Positions 1 to 6,224 of a stretch of DNA of 16,494 nt are shown here, one piece after another (the first letter of the stretch is position 1; each line of letters begins with the position of its first letter). The notes under the pieces are model-generated. The model searched no databases. It was not told the origin of the DNA and was given only the letters and a program-made list of their open reading frames with translations. Source of the stretch: a bacterium (GTDB taxonomy: Bacteria > BMS3Abin14); the NCBI GenBank assembly GCA_022865845.1, contig JALHUC010000270.1, positions 1 through 16,494 on the forward strand, written 5' to 3'. Made by a program: the position numbers and the translations under genes.

Positions 1-203
1 AAATCAGCCCCACCGGTCAAGAGGTTGTCAGGGTTTTTCTGGAAAAAGAACGGAACTGACCGGTCAGGGTCACCACCCATTTCGATGGTATGGGCGGCAT
101 AGTTGCGGCCGACACAGTAAACACGGCGAACGGGAAACCGTTCGTCGGAACCACGGATGGGCAGACTAGCCGGCGCTGCCGGTTCGATGATGTACTTGAT
201 CAT
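1..203 (-). CDS. Fumarylacetoacetate hydrolase family protein, N-terminal part (3' end outside window)
   Basis: The first 67 residues read from an ATG at 203 with a strong GGAGG about 8 nt upstream (210-216). The segment VYCVGRNYAAH followed by FFFQKNPDNL is the characteristic N-terminal part of the FAH superfamily (fumarylpyruvate or acylpyruvate hydrolase, 2-hydroxyhepta-2,4-diene-1,7-dioate isomerase and relatives). These are cytoplasmic, metal-dependent enzymes that cleave or isomerise beta-diketo acids, often at the end of aromatic ring-cleavage pathways. The metal-binding Glu/Asp residues lie further C-terminal and cannot be inspected. It is the last visible gene of the minus-strand ABC transporter operon, 81 nt after the permease, so it may act on the imported compound or a product of it. 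The family call is firm; the substrate is unknown. Confidence 0.88.
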   Translation of the reverse strand, partial: MIKYIIEPAAPASLPIRGSDERFPVRRVYCVGRNYAAHTIEMGGDPDRSVPFFFQKNPDNLLTGGAD

Positions 204-248
204 TCTTGGCCTCCAATTCTCTATGTTTGATCGTTGCTCGTTTATGTT

Positions 249-279
249 AAGGAAGCTCTGATTACTTCAGAGATTCCTT
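249..279 (-). promoter_or_regulatory. Intergenic hairpin between permease and FAH genes
   Basis: AAGGAAGCTCTGA (249-261) and TCAGAGATTCCTT (267-279) form a 13-bp inverted repeat with one mismatch and a 5-nt loop. On the transcribed (minus) strand no T-run follows, so it is not a standard intrinsic terminator. It may protect the upstream mRNA 3' end or separate permease expression from that of the hydrolase. Confidence 0.5.
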
Positions 280-284
280 GATAT

Positions 285-1037
285 TTAACGCTGCGCGGCG
301 TAATACGCCACCTTTCTCTCCAGGTGGGAGAGAAACTCGGCAATGGTAAAAGAGATGCTGAACAGGACGATCAACACCGCCCAGAAGTGTTTCATCATGA
401 ACTGCCCTGAATAGAGCTCGAACAGCGCACCAAACCCGACGATGGAGATCAGTAGTTGACCGATGATGACACCCTTCACCCCACGGATGAATCCGATACG
501 CACGCCGCTTAAAATCTCGGGAAGCGCCGCCCAGAAATAAACTTTTACAAAAGCATCCATTGGAGTGGCTCCGAAGGAACGCGCCATTTCTATCAGCGAC
601 CGGTTAATGTGCATGACGCCGGCACGCGAGTTCAGGACGATAATCCAGATCGCAAACATGGTCGTCGTCAGGATGATGGCTTTCATACCAAATCCGAATA
701 GCACCATCATCACGGGCACCAATGCGGTCAGCGGTGCACTGAGAAACATATTCACCCACGGCAGCAGCAGCTCATCGATGAGACGACTCTTCCCCATCAG
801 GATGCCAACCGGAATGCCAATTACGATGGCAAGGAAAGTGCCGGCAAAAAAAGCGTATCCGGTTTCCGTGAGCGCTTTTAAAAACACCCTGGACGTGCCG
901 ATCTCCATCAAGGTCGAAAAAATCGCTGACAGCGGCGGGAGAAAAAACGTCAATTTAAGTTGACCGGCGATTTCCCACAGGATCCCCCACAGGATCAACG
1001 ACGTTAACGAGGGTAGCTGGTAACCAAAAATTTTCAT
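285..1037 (-). CDS. ABC transporter permease (NitT/TauT/SsuC type), second permease of the operon
   Basis: A 250-residue inner-membrane permease of the BPD_transp_1 fold, about the usual size for SsuC/TauC-type proteins, with roughly six hydrophobic segments. The cytoplasmic coupling (EAA) loop is visible around residues 150-170: EMARSFGATPMDAF, then a hydrophobic stretch ending ALP. It starts 9 nt after the ATPase stop. With the other permease (1871-2635) it probably forms a heterodimeric channel energised by the shared ATPase. The two permeases are clearly different in sequence, whereas many NitT/TauT systems use a homodimer. The substrate cannot be read from sequence; relatives carry nitrate, taurine, alkanesulfonates, aromatic acids or thiamine precursors. 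Confidence 0.9.
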   Translation of the reverse strand: MKIFGYQLPSLTSLILWGILWEIAGQLKLTFFLPPLSAIFSTLMEIGTSRVFLKALTETGYAFFAGTFLAIVIGIPVGILMGKSRLIDELLLPWVNMFLSAPLTALVPVMMVLFGFGMKAIILTTTMFAIWIIVLNSRAGVMHINRSLIEMARSFGATPMDAFVKVYFWAALPEILSGVRIGFIRGVKGVIIGQLLISIVGFGALFELYSGQFMMKHFWAVLIVLFSISFTIAEFLSHLERKVAYYAAQR

Positions 1038-1046
1038 TGTATTGCC

Positions 1047-1826
1047 TTATTCCACGTAGGTGCGAAGGGAAGCCCATATGCGGTCGACGATGTCGAGATA
1101 CTCCGAGTCCCGCCGGATGCTATCGGCATCCTTGTGTCTGAACCCCTCCGGCCTGATGATTTCCGAAACGCGGCTCGGGCGAGGTAATAAAATGGCGACC
1201 TGGTCTGAGACATAGACAGCTTCCTCGATGGAATGGGTGACAAAGATGAACGTCTTGTTCTCATGCTTGACCAGGTTAAGCAGGTCTTCCTGAAATTTGC
1301 GCCGGGTCTGCTCATCCACGGCCGCGAACGGCTCATCCATCAGCAAAACCTGCGCATCGACGCTCAGAGCCCGGGCGAGCCCCACGCGTTGGCGCATGCC
1401 GCCCGACAATTGATGCGGATGCTTGTTCTCAAACCCTCTCAAACCGACATCGGTGATATATTTTTCGGCGATCGCCTCGCGTTCTGATTTGGCAACACCG
1501 CGCAGTTCCAGTCCGAATGCGACATTGCGCAATACAGTCGCCCAGGGTAACAGGGCAAAATCCTGAAACACAAAGGCGCGATCGGGCCCCGGGCCGGTAA
1601 TGGGGTGACCATTGACCGTGATCTCACCGCTATCAGCAGACAAAAGTCCCGCTATGATCTTCAACAAGGTCGTTTTGCCGCATCCGGACGGGCCAAGGAG
1701 TGATGTGAGTTGTCCCCGCGGAAAGTCGAGGGACATGTCCCTTAAGGCCATGACATCGCCGTAGCTCTTGTAGACATCACGGACAGCCACCGCCTGATCG
1801 TTATCATTTGTTGTATTATGGCTCAT
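1047..1826 (-). CDS. ABC transporter ATP-binding protein (NitT/TauT/SsuB type)
   Basis: A 259-residue nucleotide-binding protein with every expected motif: Walker A GPSGCGKT at residues 45-52, Q-loop Gln88, signature LSGGMRQR at 140-147, Walker B LLMDEP at 161-166, D-loop AAVD and switch His198. It powers import through the two flanking permeases. The ATG at 1826 was chosen; a GTG one codon upstream (1829) is possible, and the Shine-Dalgarno is weak with either. The start lies in the second copy of a 21-bp tandem duplication whose first copy carries a five-codon reading frame (1847-1830) stopping just before this gene. Family assignment is secure and substrate is unknown. Confidence 0.93.
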   Translation of the reverse strand: MSHNTTNDNDQAVAVRDVYKSYGDVMALRDMSLDFPRGQLTSLLGPSGCGKTTLLKIIAGLLSADSGEITVNGHPITGPGPDRAFVFQDFALLPWATVLRNVAFGLELRGVAKSEREAIAEKYITDVGLRGFENKHPHQLSGGMRQRVGLARALSVDAQVLLMDEPFAAVDEQTRRKFQEDLLNLVKHENKTFIFVTHSIEEAVYVSDQVAILLPRPSRVSEIIRPEGFRHKDADSIRRDSEYLDIVDRIWASLRTYVE

Positions 1827-1863
1827 CACTTACTTGTTACCTCTCATTGCTTACCTGTTACCT
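1822..1863 (-). repeat. 21-bp tandem duplication covering the ATPase start region
   Basis: On the minus strand two adjacent 21-bp units (1863-1843 and 1842-1822) match at 18 of 21 positions. Each begins AGGTAACA and ends ATGAG. The second unit's ATG is the ATPase start. The first unit's ATG (1847) opens a five-codon frame, MRGNK, that stops at 1830, four bases before the real start. The duplication seems to have copied a ribosome-binding and start segment. Confidence 0.7.
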
Positions 1864-1870
1864 GTAGTTA

Positions 1871-2635
1871 TTAATCAGAGGCATAAACGTGCTTTGCGCC
1901 TTTGAAGAGAAAATTCTCGATTCGTTCCAAAACGTTCAGGAAAATCACGGCCAGAAGGATGATCGACATGATCGCGGCATACATGCTGGGATAGTCGGCA
2001 ATGGAACGGCTGTAGGTGATAATGTCGCCGACGCCCGTGGGGGTGATTTTCAGCTCGGCCAGTATGGCACCGATAAATCCTGCCGACACGCCGAGGCGCA
2101 ATCCGGCAAATATAATGGGTGACGCGGCGGGAAGTATGATCTTAAAAATAACGTCTCGTCTCGTCCCCAGGAATGACTGGGCCATTTCAACAATTGATAC
2201 AGGTGTATTGCGAACGGCACCGCCGGTGTTGAGGACGATCACCGGCATCGCCATGATAATAACCACGGCCACCTTCGATGTCAGACCGATACCATAGATC
2301 ATGACCAGAAGCGGGATGAGCGCTGCCAGGGGCGCCGTCTGCATAACGACAAAGATTGGTGAGAGCAGCCAGTCGGACATGCGGCTGAGGCCTATCGCCA
2401 AACCGATCCCAACACCCACGAAAGAGGAAATCAAAACACCTACGACAAGGGGCTTGAGGGTTTCAAAATAAGCCACAAACATCGTGCCGTTCTTCAGGAG
2501 TGTCCAGAAGGCGGCTATCGTTTCAAGGAATGTCGGGAAGGCATAACTCACCGGAATTCTCCCGGCGATTTCCCATGATCCAAACACGATGCAAGCCGAA
2601 AGGAATGTTAACAGGTAGGAGCGATAGCGCATCAT
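1871..2635 (-). CDS. ABC transporter permease (NitT/TauT/SsuC type), first permease of the operon
   Basis: A 254-residue integral membrane protein of the BPD_transp_1 family with an N-terminal hydrophobic segment followed by the permease core. The EAA-like coupling loop is visible near residues 150-175 (VEMAQSFLGTRRDVIFK, then ILPAASP). Two ATG codons in tandem (2635 and 2632) can serve as start; AGG lies about 10 nt upstream of the first. It is the first gene after the binding protein, separated by a hairpin with a T-run and by a 25-bp tandem duplication, so its expression is probably lower than that of the binding protein. It likely pairs with the permease at 285-1037. Confidence 0.9.
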   Translation of the reverse strand: MMRYRSYLLTFLSACIVFGSWEIAGRIPVSYAFPTFLETIAAFWTLLKNGTMFVAYFETLKPLVVGVLISSFVGVGIGLAIGLSRMSDWLLSPIFVVMQTAPLAALIPLLVMIYGIGLTSKVAVVIIMAMPVIVLNTGGAVRNTPVSIVEMAQSFLGTRRDVIFKIILPAASPIIFAGLRLGVSAGFIGAILAELKITPTGVGDIITYSRSIADYPSMYAAIMSIILLAVIFLNVLERIENFLFKGAKHVYASD

Positions 2636-2640
2636 AAGTT

Positions 2641-2690
2641 GTTTACCTGGGGCGGAATAGTAAAAGTTTACCAGCAGCGGAATAGTAAAA
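2641..2690 (-). repeat. 25-bp tandem duplication in the leader of the first permease gene
   Basis: Two back-to-back 25-bp units (2641-2665 and 2666-2690) agree at 22 of 25 positions. Both begin GTTTACC and end GCGGAATAGTAAAA. They lie immediately upstream of the permease start, after a run of eight T's read on the minus strand. Confidence 0.8.
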
Positions 2691-2736
2691 AAAAGGCGCT
2701 GCAGGCAGTGGAGAAGGTTCCTCCACCACCGGCAGC
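2687..2736 (-). terminator. Intrinsic terminator or attenuator after the binding-protein gene
   Basis: Read on the minus strand, an imperfect 16-bp stem (13 matches; arms 2721-2736 and 2698-2713, 7-nt loop) is followed within 3 nt by eight T's (2694-2687). It lies 11 nt after the binding-protein stop and before the permease. In ABC operons such partial terminators commonly keep binding-protein mRNA in excess over permease mRNA; that role here is inferred. Confidence 0.7.
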
Positions 2737-2747
2737 ACGACGGAAGG

Positions 2748-3722
2748 TTACTTCATTGCCCGATTCAGCGGGTCCATGTACCAGAAATCCTCGATCTTCA
2801 AACTGGCCGGGTCACCGGTAAGCTGCCCTGCCTTCGAATACCAATCCATATCAGCCAGGGCGGCCTTTTTGCCGCCACCGTTAGGATCGTACAGGCCGCC
2901 CGCGACGGCATCGGCATAAAATCCGTCCATCCCGGCGAGAACTTCTTTCGGCAGTTGTCCGATGGGACCGTCGGGGTTGGTTTCACGTCGAATGATGGTG
3001 GGATCCTTTATCATATCCTGGTAAACGCTTAAAAGGGCCTTGACAAAGATATCCACGTCATTGGCGTTGGCTTTGATCCAGTTGATATTGGCAAACAGGG
3101 CCTCATCGCTGGCATCGACTTCAAACATCGGAAGCACGTTGAATTTATCACCCGTCTGCTCGATGAGCTTGTTCTTGTTTGCGAGGTCGACGATGGTCAG
3201 GTCCGTCTGGCCTGCCATCAGCGCCACGATCCGGTTCTGTGAGCCGGGTACATAGGAGCGCTGGCCGAACTTGATGCCCACGCGGTCTTCGATCACATTG
3301 GCGATGGAGTCAGTGCCGCCGGCGCGCGAATGCAGCATGATCGGCGCACCGTTCAGATCCTTCAGTGACGAGTATTTTTTCGACGACACAGGGAAAAACT
3401 TTAACTTCGACAGCTGAAAGATGATCCGAACGGGAGCCTTGGATCTCTGCATTGCCGCATAAGGCGTACCGAAACCGATATCCATCTGGCCGCCCAGGAC
3501 CGCCTGAATGGCCAACTCCTCGTCGGCGAAAGCCGTCCACTCGTAGTCAAGCCCCATAGCCTTGGCTCGGTCAAGCGCGAGGAAGAACGCGCCGACTTCA
3601 TCGGATGGTGTTTCGGCTAATGCAATGCGTATCTTTGCGGCATGTGCGTTACCGGCGAACATCACCACCACCAGTAAAAGTGATGCAAACACCACACCAA
3701 ATTGTTTGGAAAAAAATCTCAT
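2748..3722 (-). CDS. ABC transporter substrate-binding protein (NitT/TauT/NMT1-like, SsuA type)
   Basis: A 324-residue periplasmic binding protein. The N-terminus is a clear Sec signal peptide (basic MRFFSKQ, hydrophobic core, likely cleavage after HAHA-like ..NAHA near residue 28), with no lipobox cysteine. The mature part has the layout of the SsuA/NMT1-like family: an early EVGAFFLALDRAKAMGLDYEW segment, GGQMDIGFGTPYAA near 78-90, and LMAGQTDLTIVD in the second lobe. It should capture the substrate and deliver it to the two permeases. The ATG at 3722 has a strong GGAGGAGG 7 nt upstream. It is first in the operon, with a predicted leader of about 200 nt. The ligand cannot be deduced. Confidence 0.9.
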   Translation of the reverse strand: MRFFSKQFGVVFASLLLVVVMFAGNAHAAKIRIALAETPSDEVGAFFLALDRAKAMGLDYEWTAFADEELAIQAVLGGQMDIGFGTPYAAMQRSKAPVRIIFQLSKLKFFPVSSKKYSSLKDLNGAPIMLHSRAGGTDSIANVIEDRVGIKFGQRSYVPGSQNRIVALMAGQTDLTIVDLANKNKLIEQTGDKFNVLPMFEVDASDEALFANINWIKANANDVDIFVKALLSVYQDMIKDPTIIRRETNPDGPIGQLPKEVLAGMDGFYADAVAGGLYDPNGGGKKAALADMDWYSKAGQLTGDPASLKIEDFWYMDPLNRAMK

Positions 3723-3820
3723 GATTTACCTCCTCCTTGGTTCCGGTTTTTCGCCCTGGCCGATCGATATATCCCGGTTTTGTCAGACCTGCGAATGTCC
3801 AACATTTGACCTTCAGCCGG

Positions 3821-3855
3821 CGAATGAGTCTTAAATACTTACGAATGAGTCTTAA
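3821..3855. repeat. 14-bp direct repeat in the long leader of the importer operon
   Basis: CGAATGAGTCTTAA occurs identically at 3821-3834 and 3842-3855, 21 bp apart start to start (two helical turns). It lies between the predicted importer start site near 3920 and the binding-protein gene, so it could be a second protein-binding site or an element in the leader RNA. Confidence 0.6.
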
Positions 3856-3926
3856 TACATAATAAAGGTTCTTGAATGCCCGGTTTTGATTCCCTACTTG
3901 TCAGGTAGGAGTATCCAGGGAGAGCG

Positions 3927-3955
3927 ATAATACCTAACTTTCAACCAATTGTAAA
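3927..3955 (-). promoter_or_regulatory. Predicted sigma70-type promoter of the NitT/TauT importer operon
   Basis: On the minus strand, -35 TTTACA (3955-3950) and -10 TATTAT (3932-3927) are separated by exactly 17 bp. ATTGGTT follows the -35 box directly, inside the spacer. The start site would be near 3920, giving a leader of about 200 nt before the ATG at 3722. The rest of 3723-3926 contains no convincing gene. Confidence 0.6.
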
Positions 3956-4008
3956 TTGGTTTTGCAATTTTAAATGATTGGTTAAAAAATTTTTACAGAT
4001 TGGTTAAA
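3943..4008. promoter_or_regulatory. Candidate operator array (ATTGGTT boxes) for the FadR-type regulator
   Basis: ATTGGTT occurs at 3955-3961, 3977-3983 and 3999-4005, exactly 22 bp apart. A fourth copy is inverted at 3943-3949, so AACCAATT, GTA, AATTGGTT make a perfect palindrome (3943-3961). The last two direct copies extend to GATTGGTTAAA. The boxes overlap the importer promoter and the regulator's own promoter, which fits autoregulation plus operon control by the adjacent GntR/FCD protein. FadR-type operators often contain TGGT half-sites. That this regulator is the ligand is inferred. Confidence 0.6.
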
Positions 4009-4019
4009 TATGTCATAAT
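3992..4019 (+). promoter_or_regulatory. Predicted sigma70-type promoter of the FadR-type regulator
   Basis: -35 TTTACA (3992-3997) and -10 CATAAT (4014-4019) are separated by 16 bp, with a predicted start near 4026. The third ATTGGTT box (3999-4005) lies in the spacer, as in the divergent promoter. A strong GGAGG at 4041-4045 follows. Confidence 0.6.
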
Positions 4020-4054
4020 GGTTTATCCTTATCGAGTATTGGAGGTATGAGATC

Positions 4055-4747
4055 ATGAAGGGCAGTGTAGAGAGCGCATTAACGCAACTGAAAGCCTGGC
4101 TCGCGCAGTCAGATTTACCATCCGCCGGCCGCTTGCCGCCTGAGCGTGAGCTATGCACACTGCTGGGTGTTTCACGAGGTGTATTGCGCAAAGCTCTGAC
4201 GACGCTCGAACAAGATGGTGAACTTTGGCGGCAGGTCGGTAAAGGGACTTTCATCGGAGCTCGTTCCGTTGAAAAATCTTTGTCGATTTCCACCATTGCG
4301 GAAGGATCGAATCCACTCGAAGTCATGGAGGCGCGTTTGTTGATAGAGTCGATGCTGGCACGTGAAGCCACTGTCCATGCGACCGGGGCTCATCTTGCAG
4401 AAATGCGCAGCTGTACCCGTATCCAACGCGAGGCCAGAACATGGCGACAATATGAAAACGCCGACAACCGGCTTCACCGTACGGTAGCCGAAGCCACGGG
4501 AAATACGGTCCTGTTGGCCCTGTTTGACCAGTTAAATGCTATACGCCGGGCCATCGTCTGGGGCCGCCTACGCGATAAACCGGACCACCCGCCTGCCGAT
4601 CACAAAAGCTTCGTGCAACACGAGGTCCTGGTGCGCGCTATCAGTGAACGCGATCAAGAGGGAGCGTACCAGGCCATGCACGATCACCTTATGACTGTGC
4701 AAGAGAAGCTGCTCGGGATTCGCTCTGCGGAAGGTCGGGAATTGTGA
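4055..4747 (+). CDS. GntR family transcriptional regulator, FadR subfamily (FCD domain)
   Basis: A 230-residue DNA-binding regulator. Residues 5-70 form the winged helix-turn-helix, with LPPERELCTLLGVSRGVLRKAL as recognition region and the wing GKGTFIG. Residues about 88-220 form the all-helical FCD ligand domain. Its usual metal/ligand residues are present: Asp137 and His141 (DNRLH), His189 (QHEVLVRAI) and His211 (MHDHL). The ATG at 4055 has GGAGG 9 nt upstream. It is divergent from the NitT/TauT importer operon across a region full of ATTGGTT boxes, so it most likely represses that operon and itself until an organic acid or similar metabolite binds. The effector is unknown. Confidence 0.92.
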   Translation: MKGSVESALTQLKAWLAQSDLPSAGRLPPERELCTLLGVSRGVLRKALTTLEQDGELWRQVGKGTFIGARSVEKSLSISTIAEGSNPLEVMEARLLIESMLAREATVHATGAHLAEMRSCTRIQREARTWRQYENADNRLHRTVAEATGNTVLLALFDQLNAIRRAIVWGRLRDKPDHPPADHKSFVQHEVLVRAISERDQEGAYQAMHDHLMTVQEKLLGIRSAEGREL

Positions 4748-4753
4748 GTGAAT

Positions 4754-4821
4754 GGGCCGGGAAATCAGCAATACACATGATTTTGAGTCGGTTATTGACA
4801 AATTCCCGCCCTGACACCCAG
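4754..4821. repeat. Palindromic REP/MITE-like element, family ending AAATTCCCGCCCTGAC
   Basis: The left arm (GGGCCGGGAAATCAGCAATA, 4754-4773) and right arm (AATAACTGTTTAAGGG-complementary stretch, 4791-4810) pair imperfectly through GGGC(C)GGGAA and TTCCCGCCC, making a hairpin element. The right end, AAATTCCCGCCCTGACACCC (4800-4819), matches the sequence flanking the transposase at the right edge of the window (16361-16382) at 21 of 22 positions over 4800-4821. It sits in the convergent space between the regulator and the cytoplasmic binding protein and may also stop transcription. Confidence 0.6.
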
Positions 4822-4936
4822 CCTGCCCCAGAAAACCTTCGGTACCGTACCGTGTCCATAAATATTGTTCAGATCTAATGGTTATTAACCAGCCCCGTGT
4901 CGGCTCACGGCACAGGCAGCAAGGACCTGACATCAG

Positions 4937-5713
4937 TTATGTATTGGCGGCAATGCCCCTCGAGGGTGCGGGCGCGACGGTAACGTCCGGCTGCCCATTT
5001 TCCACCAGTTTCCGCTTGATAAAGCCGCTGGTTATCATTTCGTCGATAAAAAGGTCCAGATACTGCTTGCCGATCCCTCGACTTATGGGAACGCCCATGG
5101 CCTGCCTGATCAGCATGAAATGGCCATCGATCAAACGGACCTCACGGTTGGATTCGGCGAACTGCTTCAGGCCGTACCTCACACCGGCGGCAGCTTCCAG
5201 CTTTTCCTCGAGGAAGAGGTCCACGGCTCCGGGAGTCGTCGGAGCACGGACGAGCTCAGCGTGCTGCAAGGTTCTGGCCAGGTAAAGGTCATAAGCGGCG
5301 TTGGCGCCGACGGCTATGCGAACGCCCGGCTGGTCGAGCTCCTCATTTTTCTGATAGGGCGAATTGCGCGGCACCACGTAGCTGCCCTCTATGACAACGT
5401 ATGGCTCCGTAAAGGCGATCTCCAAGGCGCGTTGGGGGTCGATGGCCATGAAAGCGATGTCCCATTCGTCGTTCTTCAGAGCCTCAAAAACCTTTCCTGC
5501 AGCCTCGTAGATCACATATTCGAGGGGGAGGCCCAGGCGGGAGGCGAGCTCTTTGGCAAGCTCCACCGACACGCCCTTGGGTTCGCCGGTGGCGGGACTC
5601 CGCTGGACCAATACGGCATTGCCGAAGTTAATGGCTGTTCTCAGCGTCCCCCCGGGAGCAAGATCCTCGACGACCGCCTTAATGGAAAGTTCCGCGCTTT
5701 TCACGTTCATCAT
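4937..5713 (-). CDS. Solute-binding family 3 (amino-acid-type) protein lacking a signal peptide
   Basis: A 258-residue protein with the family-3 periplasmic binding fold: LRTAINFGNAVL at the first strand, a GVSVELAKELASRLG helix, DEWDIAFMAIDPQRALEIAFTEPYVVIEGSYVVP in the middle, and GVRIAVGANAAYDLYL in the second lobe. The usual export signal is absent. The start is ATG 5713 (or 5710) because GGGGAGGG lies directly upstream (5717-5724). A longer in-frame ATG at 5818 adds 35 polar residues that are not a signal peptide either. Similar leaderless relatives are known in other proteobacteria; they are probably cytoplasmic amino-acid sensors or buffers rather than transport receptors. No permease or ATPase gene is coupled to it on its strand. 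The ligand is unknown. Confidence 0.82.
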   Translation of the reverse strand: MMNVKSAELSIKAVVEDLAPGGTLRTAINFGNAVLVQRSPATGEPKGVSVELAKELASRLGLPLEYVIYEAAGKVFEALKNDEWDIAFMAIDPQRALEIAFTEPYVVIEGSYVVPRNSPYQKNEELDQPGVRIAVGANAAYDLYLARTLQHAELVRAPTTPGAVDLFLEEKLEAAAGVRYGLKQFAESNREVRLIDGHFMLIRQAMGVPISRGIGKQYLDLFIDEMITSGFIKRKLVENGQPDVTVAPAPSRGIAANT

Positions 5714-5900
5714 TTTCCCTCCCCGGGTTAAGGGCCGCCGCCAGGGTCCGTCGCTGGGACCTGACCTCCTGTTCTCGGTTTTTAAGTGCCCATGAATAGA
5801 ACATTGAAGGCGTTTCACAAGTGTCTATCTGATGGCGATTAAAAGCAATTCCAAATTCCCCTTCGACAGGCTTGGGGACTTCTGGGGGTCAGAGGAGGCT

Positions 5901-6034
5901 ATCGGCGTCAGAGTATTAATTTTAGCATTTTTGATTTTATTTGTTGGTAATTCAGCTTTCCCAACCGTTAACTGAAGAGGGCAATATCCTTACTCAAGGA
6001 AGGGATATGCTAAAATTCATACTCTGACACCAAT
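5901..6034. mobile_element. MITE-like element with 28-bp terminal inverted repeats
   Basis: The left end (5901-5928) and the reverse complement of the right end (6007-6034) match at 25 of 28 positions. Both contain GTCAGAGTAT and AATTTTAGCAT. The 134-bp body is AT-rich and has no reading frame. Its right half (5955-6038) recurs at 14997-15080, and the end motif recurs inverted at 13454-13479. A related fragment CTGGGGGTCAGAG lies just outside at 5882-5894. This is most simply a non-autonomous element moved by a transposase elsewhere in the genome. It fills most of the gap between the binding protein and the peptide-importer operon; nothing else is seen there except the promoter at 6086. Confidence 0.7.
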
Positions 6035-6038
6035 GAAC
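5955..6038. repeat. 84-bp dispersed repeat, copy 1
   Basis: Aligns without gaps to 14997-15080 at 74 of 84 positions. The last 34 bases are nearly identical (one difference) and end GACACCAATGAAC. It includes the right terminal repeat of the element at 5901-6034. Confidence 0.85.
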
Positions 6039-6085
6039 TCCCGGAAGTTCGCACTTACTGGGCGCAGGTACGGGAGATATTTTGA

Positions 6086-6114
6086 TTGAAAAGAATCGTC
6101 TGCGGTTATATAAA
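6086..6114 (+). promoter_or_regulatory. Predicted sigma70-type promoter of the peptide/amide importer operon
   Basis: -35 TTGAAA (6086-6091) and -10 TATAAA (6109-6114) with a 17-bp spacer in AT-rich sequence just after the MITE-like element. The start site would be near 6121, about 100 nt before the preferred ATG of the first permease. Confidence 0.55.
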
Positions 6115-6224
6115 AGCTATTCCTGCCGGATTCGGGGTTGAGTTCTGAGGCTACGTGGGGAACTCAGCTTGAAATCCATCTACCGATAAATAGACACTTG
6201 ACTGGTACAAAAAATGGAAGAAGG

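Noticed and set aside
3821..3855. Direct repeats as the start of a CRISPR array
   Set aside because: Only two 14-bp units with a 7-bp gap, and no cas genes nearby.
4840..4890. Short perfect palindromes CGGTACCGTACCG (4840-4852) and GGTTATTAACC (4880-4890)
   Set aside because: Short, not repeated elsewhere in the window, and not placed at a promoter; too little to assign a role.
5714..5818. The 35-residue N-terminal extension of the leaderless binding protein
   Set aside because: No Shine-Dalgarno, no hydrophobic core, and a good ribosome-binding site lies inside it directly before the ATG at 5713.
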